DNA from: Sphingobacteriales bacterium 50-39
Lineage (GTDB): Bacteria > Bacteroidota > Bacteroidia > Chitinophagales > Chitinophagaceae
Reading direction: 5' to 3'
Length of the DNA: 64,000 nt
NCBI GenBank assembly: GCA_001898505.1
Contig: MKTZ01000008.1
Span: forward strand, 62,001-126,000
Within the stretch, counting starts at the first letter, position 1. Each line of letters starts with the position of its first letter. Below the pieces are notes generated by a model. The model worked only from the letters and a program-made list of their open reading frames with translations, was not told the DNA's origin and ran no database searches. This document shows, in pieces, positions 8,320-18,321 of this stretch. Position numbers and translations under genes: made by a program.

Positions 8320-10140
8320 ATGACGGAAGAGATCAAGAAAAGGAAGATATTCGATTTCAGCCTCCTCAGAAGGGTATTCAGATATGCCGCCCCATATAAG
8401 AATCGCCTGTATATTTCCATAGCGTTGTCTATCCTGCTGGCCGTGCTATCTCCTTTGCGCCCCTTTCTTATCCAAGTGACGATCAACAATTTTATCCGGA
8501 AGGGTGCGACCCCGGGCTCCGCGGTTACTATCAAGGAGGCCATGGCTACAGCTATCATTTGGATCACTATTTTGCAGATCGGGCTGCTTCTGATCGAAAC
8601 GGTATCCCGGTTCTATTTCTCCTTTATCACTGCCTGGCTTGGTCAGACCGTGGTAAAAGACCTTCGGGTGGGTGTATATAAGAAGGTGTTGGGTCTGAAC
8701 CTTTCACAATTCGACAAGACCCCTATCGGGACGCTCACTACCCGAACCATCAATGATATCGAGGCCATCAATGATATATTTTCCGATGGATTGATCCCTA
8801 TTATTGCCGACCTCCTGTCCATCGTGTCCGTCCTACTATTCATGTTCGTAGTGGATTGGCGGCTGACCCTGATCTGTCTGACGCCTTTTCCTTTCCTTAT
8901 TCTGGCCACCTGGCTTTTTAAGGAGTCCGTGAATAAGTCTTTTATCCGGGTGCGGAATGCCGTGGCGGCCCTCAATGCCTTTGTACAGGAGCATATCACC
9001 GGCATGCCCATTGTGCAGGCTTTTGCCGCGGAGGACCGGGAGGCCGCGAAGTTCAACAAGATCAACCGGGATCATCGCAACGCCAATATCAATGCCATTT
9101 TTGCCTATTCGATATTCTTTCCCCTGGTGGAGATCATTCTGGCCGTATCCACCGGCTTGCTGGTATGGTGGGGCGCCAGTCCGGTGCTGAAGTTGCCGCC
9201 GCACGAGGCTGCTGAGCTTAGCGGAAAGATCGTCTCCTTCTTTTTATACCTGAACCTTTTGTTTCGTCCTCTACGGGTGATCGCAGATAAGTTCAATGTA
9301 CTGCAGATGGGTATGGTAGCCAGCGAGCGGGTGTTCCGTGTGCTGGATAACGAGGATACTATCCGGACGGAAGGGGACTATGCGCCAGCCCGGATAAAAG
9401 GCAAGGTGGAGTTCAGGAATGTGAACTTTGCCTATGTGGAGGATCGGTATGTCCTTAAGAATATATCCTTTACTATCCAGCCGGGCCAGACCGTAGCCAT
9501 CGTGGGTCATACGGGCAGCGGCAAGACCTCCATCATTAGTCTGATCAACCGTCTCTACCACATACAGGAAGGGGAGATCCGTATCGATGATGTGAAGATA
9601 GAGGACTATAAGCTGGATCAGCTAAGAAGGAACATCGGGGTGGTGTTACAAGACGTCTTTTTGTTCTCGGGTTCCGTGAAGGATAATATTACTTTACGCA
9701 ATGACGACATACCCGAAGAAAAAGTTATAGAGGCCGCCAAGCTGATAGGTATGCATGAGTTTATCATGCAGCTGCCCGGCGGCTATCATTTCAATGTAAT
9801 GGAGAGGGGCAGCACGCTGTCCCTTGGTCAGCGGCAATTGCTCTCTTTTATCCGTGCGTTGTTGTATGATCCTTCCATCCTCATCCTGGACGAGGCCACT
9901 TCTTCCGTGGATACGGAGTCCGAGCTGTTGATACAGGAGGCAATCGACAAGCTGATCGCCGGCAGGAGCTCTATCGTCATTGCCCATCGGTTGTCTACCA
10001 TCCGTAAAGCTCATCAGATCATCGTAATGGATAAGGGCGAGATCAAGGAGGTCGGTACGCATGAGGAGCTGCTGCAGTTGCAGGGGCATTATTTCAAATT
10101 GCACCAGATGCAGTTCGAGCAGCATCAGAAGATTGCGTAG
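8320..10140 (+). CDS. ABC exporter with fused membrane and ATPase domains (MsbA/multidrug type)
   Basis: A half-transporter with an N-terminal six-helix membrane domain (about residues 20-330) and a C-terminal nucleotide-binding domain. Visible motifs are Walker A (GHTGSGKTS), the signature LSLGQRQ, Walker B (ILILDEATSSVD) and the H-loop (AHRLST). It probably works as a homodimer exporting lipids, peptides or drugs. I start at 8320 (MTEEIKKRK, 606 residues), not at the in-frame ATG 8299, because 8299 lies in the loop of a dispersed repeat hairpin. Substrate unknown. Confidence 0.88.
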   Translation: MTEEIKKRKIFDFSLLRRVFRYAAPYKNRLYISIALSILLAVLSPLRPFLIQVTINNFIRKGATPGSAVTIKEAMATAIIWITILQIGLLLIETVSRFYFSFITAWLGQTVVKDLRVGVYKKVLGLNLSQFDKTPIGTLTTRTINDIEAINDIFSDGLIPIIADLLSIVSVLLFMFVVDWRLTLICLTPFPFLILATWLFKESVNKSFIRVRNAVAALNAFVQEHITGMPIVQAFAAEDREAAKFNKINRDHRNANINAIFAYSIFFPLVEIILAVSTGLLVWWGASPVLKLPPHEAAELSGKIVSFFLYLNLLFRPLRVIADKFNVLQMGMVASERVFRVLDNEDTIRTEGDYAPARIKGKVEFRNVNFAYVEDRYVLKNISFTIQPGQTVAIVGHTGSGKTSIISLINRLYHIQEGEIRIDDVKIEDYKLDQLRRNIGVVLQDVFLFSGSVKDNITLRNDDIPEEKVIEAAKLIGMHEFIMQLPGGYHFNVMERGSTLSLGQRQLLSFIRALLYDPSILILDEATSSVDTESELLIQEAIDKLIAGRSSIVIAHRLSTIRKAHQIIVMDKGEIKEVGTHEELLQLQGHYFKLHQMQFEQHQKIA

Positions 10141-10246
10141 AGGGCTGTTTTTCAATGATCTGGCTAGAGCGTTCTAAGCTTTTTTTAATGTAGTTTTTAT
10201 ATTCTCACGAGCCAACCTTATCTTTGCGGCAAAATTGAGGGAAGGT

Positions 10247-11691
<1,445 letters not shown>

Positions 11692-11692
11692 G

Positions 11693-11775
11693 CCGGATGC
11701 GATACATGTTGCGTGAGCAATATGCAAGCACGTAAAAATTGTACTGCATCCGGAGCACAGGGCCGAGGGTGCAGT
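11693..11775 (+). promoter_or_regulatory. Foldable atpE-atpF spacer with two competing stems
   Basis: The gap between atpE and atpF can form CCGGATGC (11693-11700) with GCATCCGG (11746-11753), or ACTGCATCC (11743-11751) with GGGTGCAGT (11767-11775). Both use the same GCATCC bases, so only one can form at a time. The first would cap the atpE 3' end; the second is a compact local hairpin ahead of atpF. It could set relative expression or mRNA processing. This rests on sequence pairing alone. Confidence 0.45.
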
Positions 11776-11828
11776 ATCTTTTCAACTGAAGGCGAAGAAT
11801 TTTAAAATTGAAAATATACTTACTCGAT

Positions 11829-12323
11829 ATGGATTTATTAATGCCTGATTTAGGCTTGTTCGTCTGGAACCTGCTGGCTTTCCTGATCCTCTATTTGATC
11901 CTGCGCAAGACTGCCTGGAAGCCCATTCTGAAATCCCTCAATGAACGGGAACAAGGTATTTCGGACAGCCTGGCCACTGCTGAAAAGGTAAAGGCCGAGA
12001 TGGCGCAGCTGAAGAGCGAGAATGAAGCGCTGCTTGCCAAGGCCCGTGAAGAAAGAGCGCAGCTGCTGAAGGAAGCCCGTGAGACAAAGGATAAGATCAT
12101 CAACGAAGCCAAGGACCAGGCCAAGTTGGAAGCCAACAAGATCATTGCCGATGCACAGGCTGCTATCGAAGGCCAAAAGATGGCTGCCATCACGGAAGTG
12201 AAGAACCAGGTTGGCAATCTCGTAGTAGAGGTGTCGGAAAAAATATTGCGTCGCGAACTGGCTAATAAGAGCGAGCAGGAAAAATATATCAAAGAACTGG
12301 CCAACGAAGTGAAGTTGAACTAA
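11829..12323 (+). CDS. atpF: ATP synthase F0 subunit b
   Basis: About 164 residues: one N-terminal membrane helix (LGLFVWNLLAFLILYLIL) and a long charged helix typical of the peripheral stalk. I choose ATG 11829 (MDLLMPDLG) over the upstream TTG 11808 because the helix then starts at the usual distance. It lies 15 bp before atpH. The b dimer holds F1 against the membrane through subunit delta. Confidence 0.93.
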   Translation: MDLLMPDLGLFVWNLLAFLILYLILRKTAWKPILKSLNEREQGISDSLATAEKVKAEMAQLKSENEALLAKAREERAQLLKEARETKDKIINEAKDQAKLEANKIIADAQAAIEGQKMAAITEVKNQVGNLVVEVSEKILRRELANKSEQEKYIKELANEVKLN

Positions 12324-12338
12324 AAGCCCTACAAGAAC

Positions 12339-12902
12339 ATGCCCAACCCACGTTTAGCCGCCAGATATGCCAAATCCCTCCTCGACCTGGCCATTGAAAA
12401 AGGTCAGCTGGATGCTGTTTACAACGATACGCTGTTCCTACAGGGTATTATCCGCAGCAGCAGGGAGCTGGCCAATCTGTTGAAGAGCCCCATCATAAAG
12501 TCGGATAAAAAAGACAAAATATTAGATGCTGTTACTGGCGGAAAGGTCTCCGTGATCACCGCGCAGTTTATCAAGCTGCTGATCGCCAAGGGGCGTGAGG
12601 TATATCTTGCCGAGATCGTCAATGCATTTATCGATCAGTATAAAGAATACAAGGGAATACAGACCGTGAAGCTCACCACGGCTGTTCCTGTCAGCGAAGA
12701 GCTGAAAAAGGCCATCGTCGACAAGGTCGGCGCCGACAAGAACCTGAAGAGTATCGAGCTGGTCACGGCTGTCGATGAAAAGCTGATCGGAGGTTTTGTG
12801 CTGGAGATTGGGGATGAATTGGTAGACGGCAGTATTGCATTTGACCTGAAGAACATTAAAAAACAATTCCAGAACAACGACTTTATCTATAAGATAAGGT
12901 AA
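12339..12902 (+). CDS. atpH: ATP synthase F1 subunit delta
   Basis: A 187-residue protein with the usual OSCP/delta start (NPRLAARYAKSLLDLA) and the conserved C-terminal half (KLIGGFVLEIGDELVDGSI). It links the b stalk to the alpha-beta hexamer. Its length is normal for the family and it sits between atpF and atpA as expected. Confidence 0.93.
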   Translation: MPNPRLAARYAKSLLDLAIEKGQLDAVYNDTLFLQGIIRSSRELANLLKSPIIKSDKKDKILDAVTGGKVSVITAQFIKLLIAKGREVYLAEIVNAFIDQYKEYKGIQTVKLTTAVPVSEELKKAIVDKVGADKNLKSIELVTAVDEKLIGGFVLEIGDELVDGSIAFDLKNIKKQFQNNDFIYKIR

Positions 12903-12937
12903 TCGTTTATTACATCAAACAGACAACTAGATAAATT

Positions 12938-14515
12938 ATGGCAGAGATCAAACCAGATGAAATTTCAGCAATATTGCGCCAGCAATTGAGCAATTTCAAT
13001 GTTTCCGCTGAGCTGGAAGAAGTAGGCACCGTACTGCAGGTAGGTGACGGGATCGCCCGTGTCTATGGCCTGAGCAATGTCAGTGCCGGGGAGCTGGTAG
13101 AATTCGAGAATGGCGTAAGAGCCATTGCCCTCAACCTGGAAGAGGACAACGTGGGTGTGGTATTGATGGGAGAGAGCGGGGAGATCAAGGAAGGCGCTAA
13201 GGTCCGTCGTACCGGCAACATTGCCTCTATCAACGTAGGGGACGGCATGCTGGGCCGCGTGGTCAATACGCTGGGTGAGCCCATCGACGGGAAAGGTCCT
13301 ATTGCAGGTGAGCGTTATGAGATGCCCCTGGAACGTAAGGCCCCCGGTGTTATCTTCCGTGAGCCCGTAAAGGAGCCCCTCCAGACTGGTATCAAAGCCA
13401 TCGACGCCATGATCCCTATCGGCCGCGGACAGCGTGAGCTGATCATCGGCGACCGGCAGACAGGTAAGACTGCTATTGCCATCGATACCATTATCAATCA
13501 AAAGGAATTCTACAAAGCAGGCAAGCCTGTTTATTGTATATATGTAGCCATTGGTCAGAAGGCGTCCACTGTTGCGGGTGTGATGAAGACCTTGGCTGAC
13601 AACGGGGCTCTCGACTACACCGTGATCGTTGCCGCATCGGCCTCCGATCCTGCTCCGTTGCAATTCTACGCTCCTTTCGCCGGCGCGGCTATCGGTGAGT
13701 TCTTCCGTGATACGGGACGTCCCGCGCTCATCATTTATGATGACCTTTCCAAACAGGCCGTTGCTTACCGTGAAGTATCCCTGCTGCTCCGTCGCCCTCC
13801 GGGCCGTGAGGCATATCCCGGGGACGTATTCTACCTGCACAGCCGTCTGCTCGAGCGCGCCGCCAAGGTCATCAGCGACGACAGCGTAGCCAAGAATATG
13901 AACGACCTGCCTGCATCTATCAAGCATCTTGTAAAAGGTGGTGGTTCTCTGACGGCATTGCCTATCATCGAGACACAGGCAGGTGACGTATCCGCCTATA
14001 TCCCCACGAACGTGATCTCGATCACCGACGGTCAGATATTTTTGGAAGGTAACCTCTTCAACTCCGGCATACGTCCTGCTATCAACGTAGGTATCTCCGT
14101 GAGCCGTGTGGGTGGTAATGCGCAGATCAAATCGATGAAGAAAGTCGCCGGTACCCTGAAGCTGGACCAGGCCCTTTATCGTGAGATGGAAGCTTTCTCC
14201 AAGTTCGGTGGTGACCTGGATGCTGCTACGAAGCTGGTTATCGACAAGGGCGCCCGTAACGTGGAGATCCTGAAGCAGCCGCAGTACACGCCTTTCACCG
14301 TGGAAAAGCAGGTAGCGATCATCTATCTTGGCACACAAGGTTTGCTGAGGTCTGTGCCTGTACGTAAGATCAAGGAATTTGAAGATCATTTCCTGCTGGA
14401 AATGGAGAACAAGCTGCCGGATGTGCTGGCAGAGTTCAAGAAAGGCAATCTGTCGGATGACGGTATAAAAAGGATGGTGGAGCTGGCAAATGGCCTGATC
14501 CCCCAGTATAAATAA
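12938..14515 (+). CDS. atpA: ATP synthase F1 subunit alpha
   Basis: A 525-residue alpha subunit with P-loop GDRQTGKTA, the segment [12 protein letters not shown] and the sequence [23 protein letters not shown]. It binds non-catalytic nucleotide in the F1 hexamer. A strong intrinsic terminator follows within 20 bp. The gamma subunit gene atpG, which usually comes next, is not in this window; nor are atpD and atpC. Confidence 0.97.
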   Translation: MAEIKPDEISAILRQQLSNFNVSAELEEVGTVLQVGDGIARVYGLSNVSAGELVEFENGVRAIALNLEEDNVGVVLMGESGEIKEGAKVRRTGNIASINVGDGMLGRVVNTLGEPIDGKGPIAGERYEMPLERKAPGVIFREPVKEPLQTGIKAIDAMIPIGRGQRELIIGDRQTGKTAIAIDTIINQKEFYKAGKPVYCIYVAIGQKASTVAGVMKTLADNGALDYTVIVAASASDPAPLQFYAPFAGAAIGEFFRDTGRPALIIYDDLSKQAVAYREVSLLLRRPPGREAYPGDVFYLHSRLLERAAKVISDDSVAKNMNDLPASIKHLVKGGGSLTALPIIETQAGDVSAYIPTNVISITDGQIFLEGNLFNSGIRPAINVGISVSRVGGNAQIKSMKKVAGTLKLDQALYREMEAFSKFGGDLDAATKLVIDKGARNVEILKQPQYTPFTVEKQVAIIYLGTQGLLRSVPVRKIKEFEDHFLLEMENKLPDVLAEFKKGNLSDDGIKRMVELANGLIPQYK

Positions 14516-14532
14516 GCGCTTTTTATAGAGAT

Positions 14533-14564
14533 AAAAAAACCACGCATTTGCGTGGTTTTTTTTT
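14533..14564 (+). terminator. Terminator after atpA
   Basis: The stem CCACGC / GCGTGG with loop ATTT (14540-14555), flanked by A and T runs, is followed by nine T residues. This is a textbook intrinsic terminator and ends the atpB-E-F-H-A transcript. Confidence 0.92.
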
Positions 14565-14651
14565 GTTTTCGGCCCTCGGGTCAAGTGGAAAGTACCCTCG
14601 GACCGAAAACGTCTAATGATGGTCCTTCGGACAACTGGCCTGTGGCCAGTT
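14565..14651 (+). repeat. Dispersed three-hairpin repeat, copy 2
   Basis: Three parts in order: GTTTTCGG / CCGAAAAC pairing (14565-14572 with 14603-14610); the core GTCTAATGATG with hairpin GTCCTTCGGAC (14622-14632); and AACTGGCC / GGCCAGTT with loop TGT (14633-14651). A T run follows, so the last hairpin could also terminate transcription. It begins right after the atpA terminator. Confidence 0.78.
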
Positions 14652-14972
14652 TTTTTTTAGGCAAAGGCTTGCACATTTCGATTTTTTTGGCAATCTTTAC
14701 AACGTCAACACGACATCCTCCAAGATCCGGAAAAACAATCCGAATCATTTATTTCCAACATCACTTTTCTTCTGATCATCCGTACGAAAGCCACTTTTAT
14801 TTACTGTTTTTTCCAATTTCTGGCTCATTAGTCAATTATACTATCATGGGCGTTGTTCAGCCTGCCTGTAGCAAGGTGGGCAGATGACAGCGACTGTATA
14901 TAATATTCAACGATTTAGTTTTAAAGGGTACGATCAACAACCGCCGGGCTTGTCTAAGCCTGGCTTTTTTTT
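14652..14972 (+). other. Gene-free stretch ending in a terminator; possible small RNA
   Basis: Part of a 681-base gap between atpA and the TonB receptor. Open frames here have no convincing start, composition or family match. At the end, CCGGGCTT / AAGCCTGG (14944-14963, loop GTCT, one G-T pair) is followed by eight T residues, a good intrinsic terminator. Since no protein gene precedes it on this strand, a small RNA of up to about 200 bases may end here. I could not match it to tmRNA, 6S or SRP RNA. Confidence 0.35.
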
Positions 14973-14996
14973 GGGGGGGGGAGACTATTCTCAGGT

Positions 14997-15070
14997 ATGC
15001 GGGCCTTCGGCCCGGGCTTTTACACGGACGCTGTCTTATTGCCCTTCGGGCAGACGGCCTGTGGCCGTCT
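14997..15070 (+). repeat. Dispersed three-hairpin repeat, copy 3
   Basis: A GC-rich hairpin CGGGCCTTCGGCCCG (about 15000-15014) is followed by a degenerate core GTCTTATT, the hairpin GCCCTTCGGGC (15041-15051) and the stem AGACGGCC / GGCCGTCT with loop TGT (15052-15070). Compared with copy 2 both stems have changed sequence but keep pairing. A further hairpin CACCGG / CCGGTG follows at about 15080-15097. Confidence 0.7.
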
Positions 15071-15147
15071 GTGACCCGCTTTCACCGGCCCAATCCGGTG
15101 TTTTACCGGCAAAATGCCCTTCCTGGCTGAAAATGCTCTTTGAGGGG

Positions 15148-15178
15148 TTGGTTTATAAAATAAACTAGTTTAGTTTTA
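15148..15178 (+). promoter_or_regulatory. Promoter of the TonB receptor with inverted repeats in the spacer
   Basis: TTG (15148-15150), 20 bases, then TAGTTTTA (15171-15178) is one base off the Bacteroidota TTG / TAnnTTTG promoter. The spacer holds a perfect inverted repeat GTTTAT-AAA-ATAAAC (15151-15165), and AACTA-GTT-TAGTT overlaps the -7 side. Either could bind a regulator. The receptor's ATG lies at 15197. Confidence 0.5.
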
Positions 15179-15196
15179 CGATAAATTTATGAGAGA

Positions 15197-17458
15197 ATGA
15201 AACGCACTGCCTTATTTATAGCCTTTATCCTGATCACTGCCGGGCTTTTTGCCCAGACTTCCATCTCGGGTACGGTAAAAGATCCTAAGGGCCATCCTAT
15301 CCGCGGGGCCAGCATTACCATAAAGGACTCCTATGATGGCGCTACGGCCGACAGCACCGGGGCTTTTCGCTTCAGGACGACCGAAAAAGGGACAATGACC
15401 ATCACTATTACCAACATCGGCTATAACCCCGTAGAACAGCCTGTAAACCTCACAGGAGCGCCTATTACCCTCCATATTGTCATGAAGGAGCAGCTTAGCG
15501 AGCTGAAGGCGGTAACCATTACCGCCGGCTCTTTCACAGCAGGGGATGCCAAGAGAGGGGCCGTCCTAAGCAGTCTGGATGTGGCCACTACCGCCGGCTC
15601 GAATGCCGATATTACTGCTGCTCTCAAGACCTTGCCCGGAGCCCAGCAGGTGGGGGAGCAGGAGGGGCTGTTTGTCCGGGGTGGCGCGGGGTATGAGGCG
15701 AAACAGTATATTGACGGCACCCTCGTCAACAATCCCTATTATACCAGCGTACCGGACATTGCGACCAGGGGAAGGTTCTCTCCTTTCCTGTTCAAGGGGA
15801 CGGTATTCAGCACCGGGGGTTATTCCGCCCTCTATGGCCAGGCCTTGTCATCCGTCGTATTGCTGGAATCCATCGACCTCCCCGAAAAGTCGGAGATAGA
15901 TGCCAGCATCTCACCTATTCTGGTGGGCATCGGCACCCAGCAGCTGGCGAAGGACAAAAAGTCTTCCTATGGCATCACGTATAACTATGTCAATGTAGGG
16001 CTGTATTTCAAGGCTATCAAGCAGGAGCCGGACTATTTCAAGATGCCGCAGTTCCATAATGGCGATGCCAATTTCCGTATCCGGACAAAGAACGGGGGTA
16101 TGATCAAGTACTATACTACGTTTGCCTATAACGAGCTGGGGCTTCGCAGACAGGATATCGACAGCCTGTATACGAAGGATGCTTTTGGGCTCACCAACCA
16201 CAATTGGTACAACAACCTCAGCTGGCGGGAGTATTTGAACAATGGTTGGAAAATGGACCTGGGCGCCAGCTACAGCACCAACCTGGACAACCTGGGCCAA
16301 CAGATACAGGACGCTTACAACCAGCCGAAATCCTTTCCGGACACCGTATTCTGGATGAAGGGAAAGACCTTTGCCATCGATCAGAACCAGCAGCTGTCAC
16401 AGATAAAGGCCGTGTTTGACAAGAAATTGGGGGGTATCAGCTCCATCCGATTTGGCAGCGAATACTGGTATTCCTATAACGACCAGCATTACCGGAGCCC
16501 TCTATACAATATGGATTCGCTGTATAAGTTCAGGGATCATTTCAATGCGGTCTTTGTGGAGTCGGATATATTCCTTACCAACGAGCTGGCGGCGAAGGTT
16601 GGACTTCGTTACGAGCATTCTTCCGTTATCCATCGTAGTGATCTTGCTCCCAGGGTATCCCTTGCCTATCGAACAGGGCCAGAGGCGCAGGTCTCGGTGG
16701 CCTATGGCGTCTTCTATCAAAAGCCGGAGAGCAGCCAGCTGTTCTATACAAAGAATGTGGGCTTTACCAGGGCGACCCACTATATCATCAACTATCAGAA
16801 GATGTCCAAGGACAGGATATTCCGGATAGAGGCGTACTATAAGAAATATGAGGACCTCATCAAGACCGTGCCCGTATATTATAACTATTCGCTCTATAAT
16901 AACTCCGGTAGCGGCTATGCCAAAGGGTTTGAGTTGTTCTGGAGGGATAAAAAGACCATCAAGGATTTCGACTACTGGATCAGCTATTCTTACCTGGATA
17001 CGAAGCGCAATTACCTGAACTATACCGAGCAGCTGATGCCGAACTTTGCCGCCAGGCACACGGCGTCCATCGTGACGAAGAAGTTCTTTACCAAGATCAA
17101 GTCGGGGTTCAACCTTACCTATAGCTATGCTACGGGAAGACCCTATTACAATTTCGTATTGGCCAACGGACCGAAGTTCGAGCTGGCCGAACAGGGTAAG
17201 ACCAAGTCCTACCAGTCCCTGAACTTTAGTGCAGAATATGTGCCGAGCATAGGCAAGCCCAAGGCAAAGACCTTTATCGTGCTTTTTGCCAGCATGAGCA
17301 ACGTATTAGGATATAATGCGGTGTATGGATATAATTACTCTTACAGCGGACAGTACAAGCAGCCTATCACGCCGCCGGCCAACCGGTTTTATTTCATCGG
17401 CTGTTTCCTGAGCTGGGGTGTGGATCGCAGTCAGGACGCCATCAATAATAATTTATAA
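15197..17458 (+). CDS. TonB-dependent outer membrane receptor
   Basis: A 753-residue outer membrane protein. It has a signal peptide (residues 1-20, ending LFAQ), a carboxypeptidase-regulatory-like domain (about 21-95, ISGTVKDPKGHPIRGASI), a plug domain (about 110-220, with LKTLPGAQQV and FVRGGAGYEAKQYIDG) and a beta barrel rich in aromatic residues. Such receptors import bulky substrates using energy passed through TonB. No SusD-like partner is next to it, so it is not a standard glycan-uptake pair. Siderophore, metal or peptide uptake are all possible. Confidence 0.88.
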   Translation: MKRTALFIAFILITAGLFAQTSISGTVKDPKGHPIRGASITIKDSYDGATADSTGAFRFRTTEKGTMTITITNIGYNPVEQPVNLTGAPITLHIVMKEQLSELKAVTITAGSFTAGDAKRGAVLSSLDVATTAGSNADITAALKTLPGAQQVGEQEGLFVRGGAGYEAKQYIDGTLVNNPYYTSVPDIATRGRFSPFLFKGTVFSTGGYSALYGQALSSVVLLESIDLPEKSEIDASISPILVGIGTQQLAKDKKSSYGITYNYVNVGLYFKAIKQEPDYFKMPQFHNGDANFRIRTKNGGMIKYYTTFAYNELGLRRQDIDSLYTKDAFGLTNHNWYNNLSWREYLNNGWKMDLGASYSTNLDNLGQQIQDAYNQPKSFPDTVFWMKGKTFAIDQNQQLSQIKAVFDKKLGGISSIRFGSEYWYSYNDQHYRSPLYNMDSLYKFRDHFNAVFVESDIFLTNELAAKVGLRYEHSSVIHRSDLAPRVSLAYRTGPEAQVSVAYGVFYQKPESSQLFYTKNVGFTRATHYIINYQKMSKDRIFRIEAYYKKYEDLIKTVPVYYNYSLYNNSGSGYAKGFELFWRDKKTIKDFDYWISYSYLDTKRNYLNYTEQLMPNFAARHTASIVTKKFFTKIKSGFNLTYSYATGRPYYNFVLANGPKFELAEQGKTKSYQSLNFSAEYVPSIGKPKAKTFIVLFASMSNVLGYNAVYGYNYSYSGQYKQPITPPANRFYFIGCFLSWGVDRSQDAINNNL

Positions 17459-17461
17459 CCC

Positions 17462-17605
17462 GGAGCGACTGGAAGGAGCTCGCCCATAACCGAGCTAGGC
17501 GAAGGTTACGACCGAGGAGGACCGTGTCGAAGCAGGTCCGACGAAGGCCTCAGACATTAGCGATTTGCGGGAATTGGGCTACATTTACTCGAAGCCCAAT
17601 TCCGC
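17462..17605 (-). repeat. Dispersed repeat, long diverged copy 4
   Basis: It begins four bases after the receptor stop. The ends match the other long copies: GAGCGACTGGAAGGAGCTCG at the left, and CAGACATTAGCGAT then GCGGGAATTGGGCT at the right. The last part pairs with AGCCCAATTCCGC (to about 17605). About 65 bases between the ends differ from the other copies and contain related short motifs (CGAAGG, CGAGGAGG). The large palindrome could also terminate the receptor transcript. Confidence 0.65.
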
Positions 17606-17645
17606 CACAATAACAAAACAATTCTTAACTTCTTAAATTAAAACT

Positions 17646-18275
17646 ATGAAGAAGCTGATCTTTTCGCTCGCCCTGCTGGTCTCTATTGCCGCCAGCGCCC
17701 AATCGGACAAATATACCCAAATGATGCAAAAGAACATTGCATTATTGGATTCTGCCAAGAGCATCGATGATCTGCAGAGCCTGGCCAGCACTTTTGATCG
17801 CATAGGCGATGCAGAAAAGACGAAATGGCTGCCTTATTATTATGCCGCATTGGCCCAGACCTGGGTAGGCTGGAATCCCACCGTGCAGGATAAGGATGCC
17901 AACTCTGCCAAGATCAATGCCTATCTGGCAAAGGCCGAAGCTCTCGAAAAGAATTCCGAGCTATATGCCGTCGAAAATATGTCTGCTACCCAGCAGATGC
18001 TGGTAGATCCGCAGACCCGCTGGGCGACTTATGGCAAGACGGCCGGTGAAGCGTTGCAGAAAGGTCTGCAGGCCGACCCCAATAATCCCCGTTTGTATTA
18101 TCTGCAAGGCATGAGCCTCTTTGGCACGCCTACTCAATTCGGCGGTGGAAAGGATAAGGCCAAGCCTTTGTTCGAGAAATCAGTATCGTTGTATAAGACA
18201 GCCCATCCTGAACCGCTGGCTCCTACCTGGGGGCAGCAACAGGCAGAAGCTATGCTGGAGCAATGTGGTAAATAA
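17646..18275 (+). CDS. Secreted TPR-like protein of unknown function
   Basis: A 209-residue protein with a signal peptide (MKKLIFSLALLVSIAASA, cleavage before QSDK). The mature part is helical with a tetratricopeptide-like segment (ADPNNPRLYYLQGMSLF). It is probably periplasmic. The next two genes encode a membrane protein and a winged-helix regulator on the same strand. No function is recognised. Confidence 0.78.
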   Translation: MKKLIFSLALLVSIAASAQSDKYTQMMQKNIALLDSAKSIDDLQSLASTFDRIGDAEKTKWLPYYYAALAQTWVGWNPTVQDKDANSAKINAYLAKAEALEKNSELYAVENMSATQQMLVDPQTRWATYGKTAGEALQKGLQADPNNPRLYYLQGMSLFGTPTQFGGGKDKAKPLFEKSVSLYKTAHPEPLAPTWGQQQAEAMLEQCGK

Positions 18276-18287
18276 ATAACTTTTATG

Positions 18288-18317
18288 ATCTGCCGGACTA
18301 ACGTCCGGCGGATTTTT
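18288..18317 (+). terminator. Terminator hairpin just before the next start codon
   Basis: ATCTGCCGGAC pairs with GTCCGGCGGAT over 11 pairs (18288-18298 with 18303-18313, loop TAAC) and is followed by five T residues. It would stop transcripts of the TPR-like gene. The next ATG is only five bases further (18322), so no promoter fits between them. The downstream genes probably depend on read-through. Confidence 0.8.
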
Positions 18318-18321
18318 CAGT

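Noticed and set aside
12965-14584. A 539-codon open frame on the minus strand opposite atpA
   Set aside because: It is the antisense of a highly conserved gene, matches no family, and has no promoter or ribosome site; an effect of codon bias.
14840-14910. Similarity to SRP RNA (a short GGCAGATGAC-like stretch)
   Set aside because: The conserved GGTCCGGAAGGAAGCAGC loop of SRP RNA is missing.
14552-15168. Two open frames in the atpA - TonB receptor gap
   Set aside because: They run through hairpins and terminators, and their translations show no domain or plausible start.
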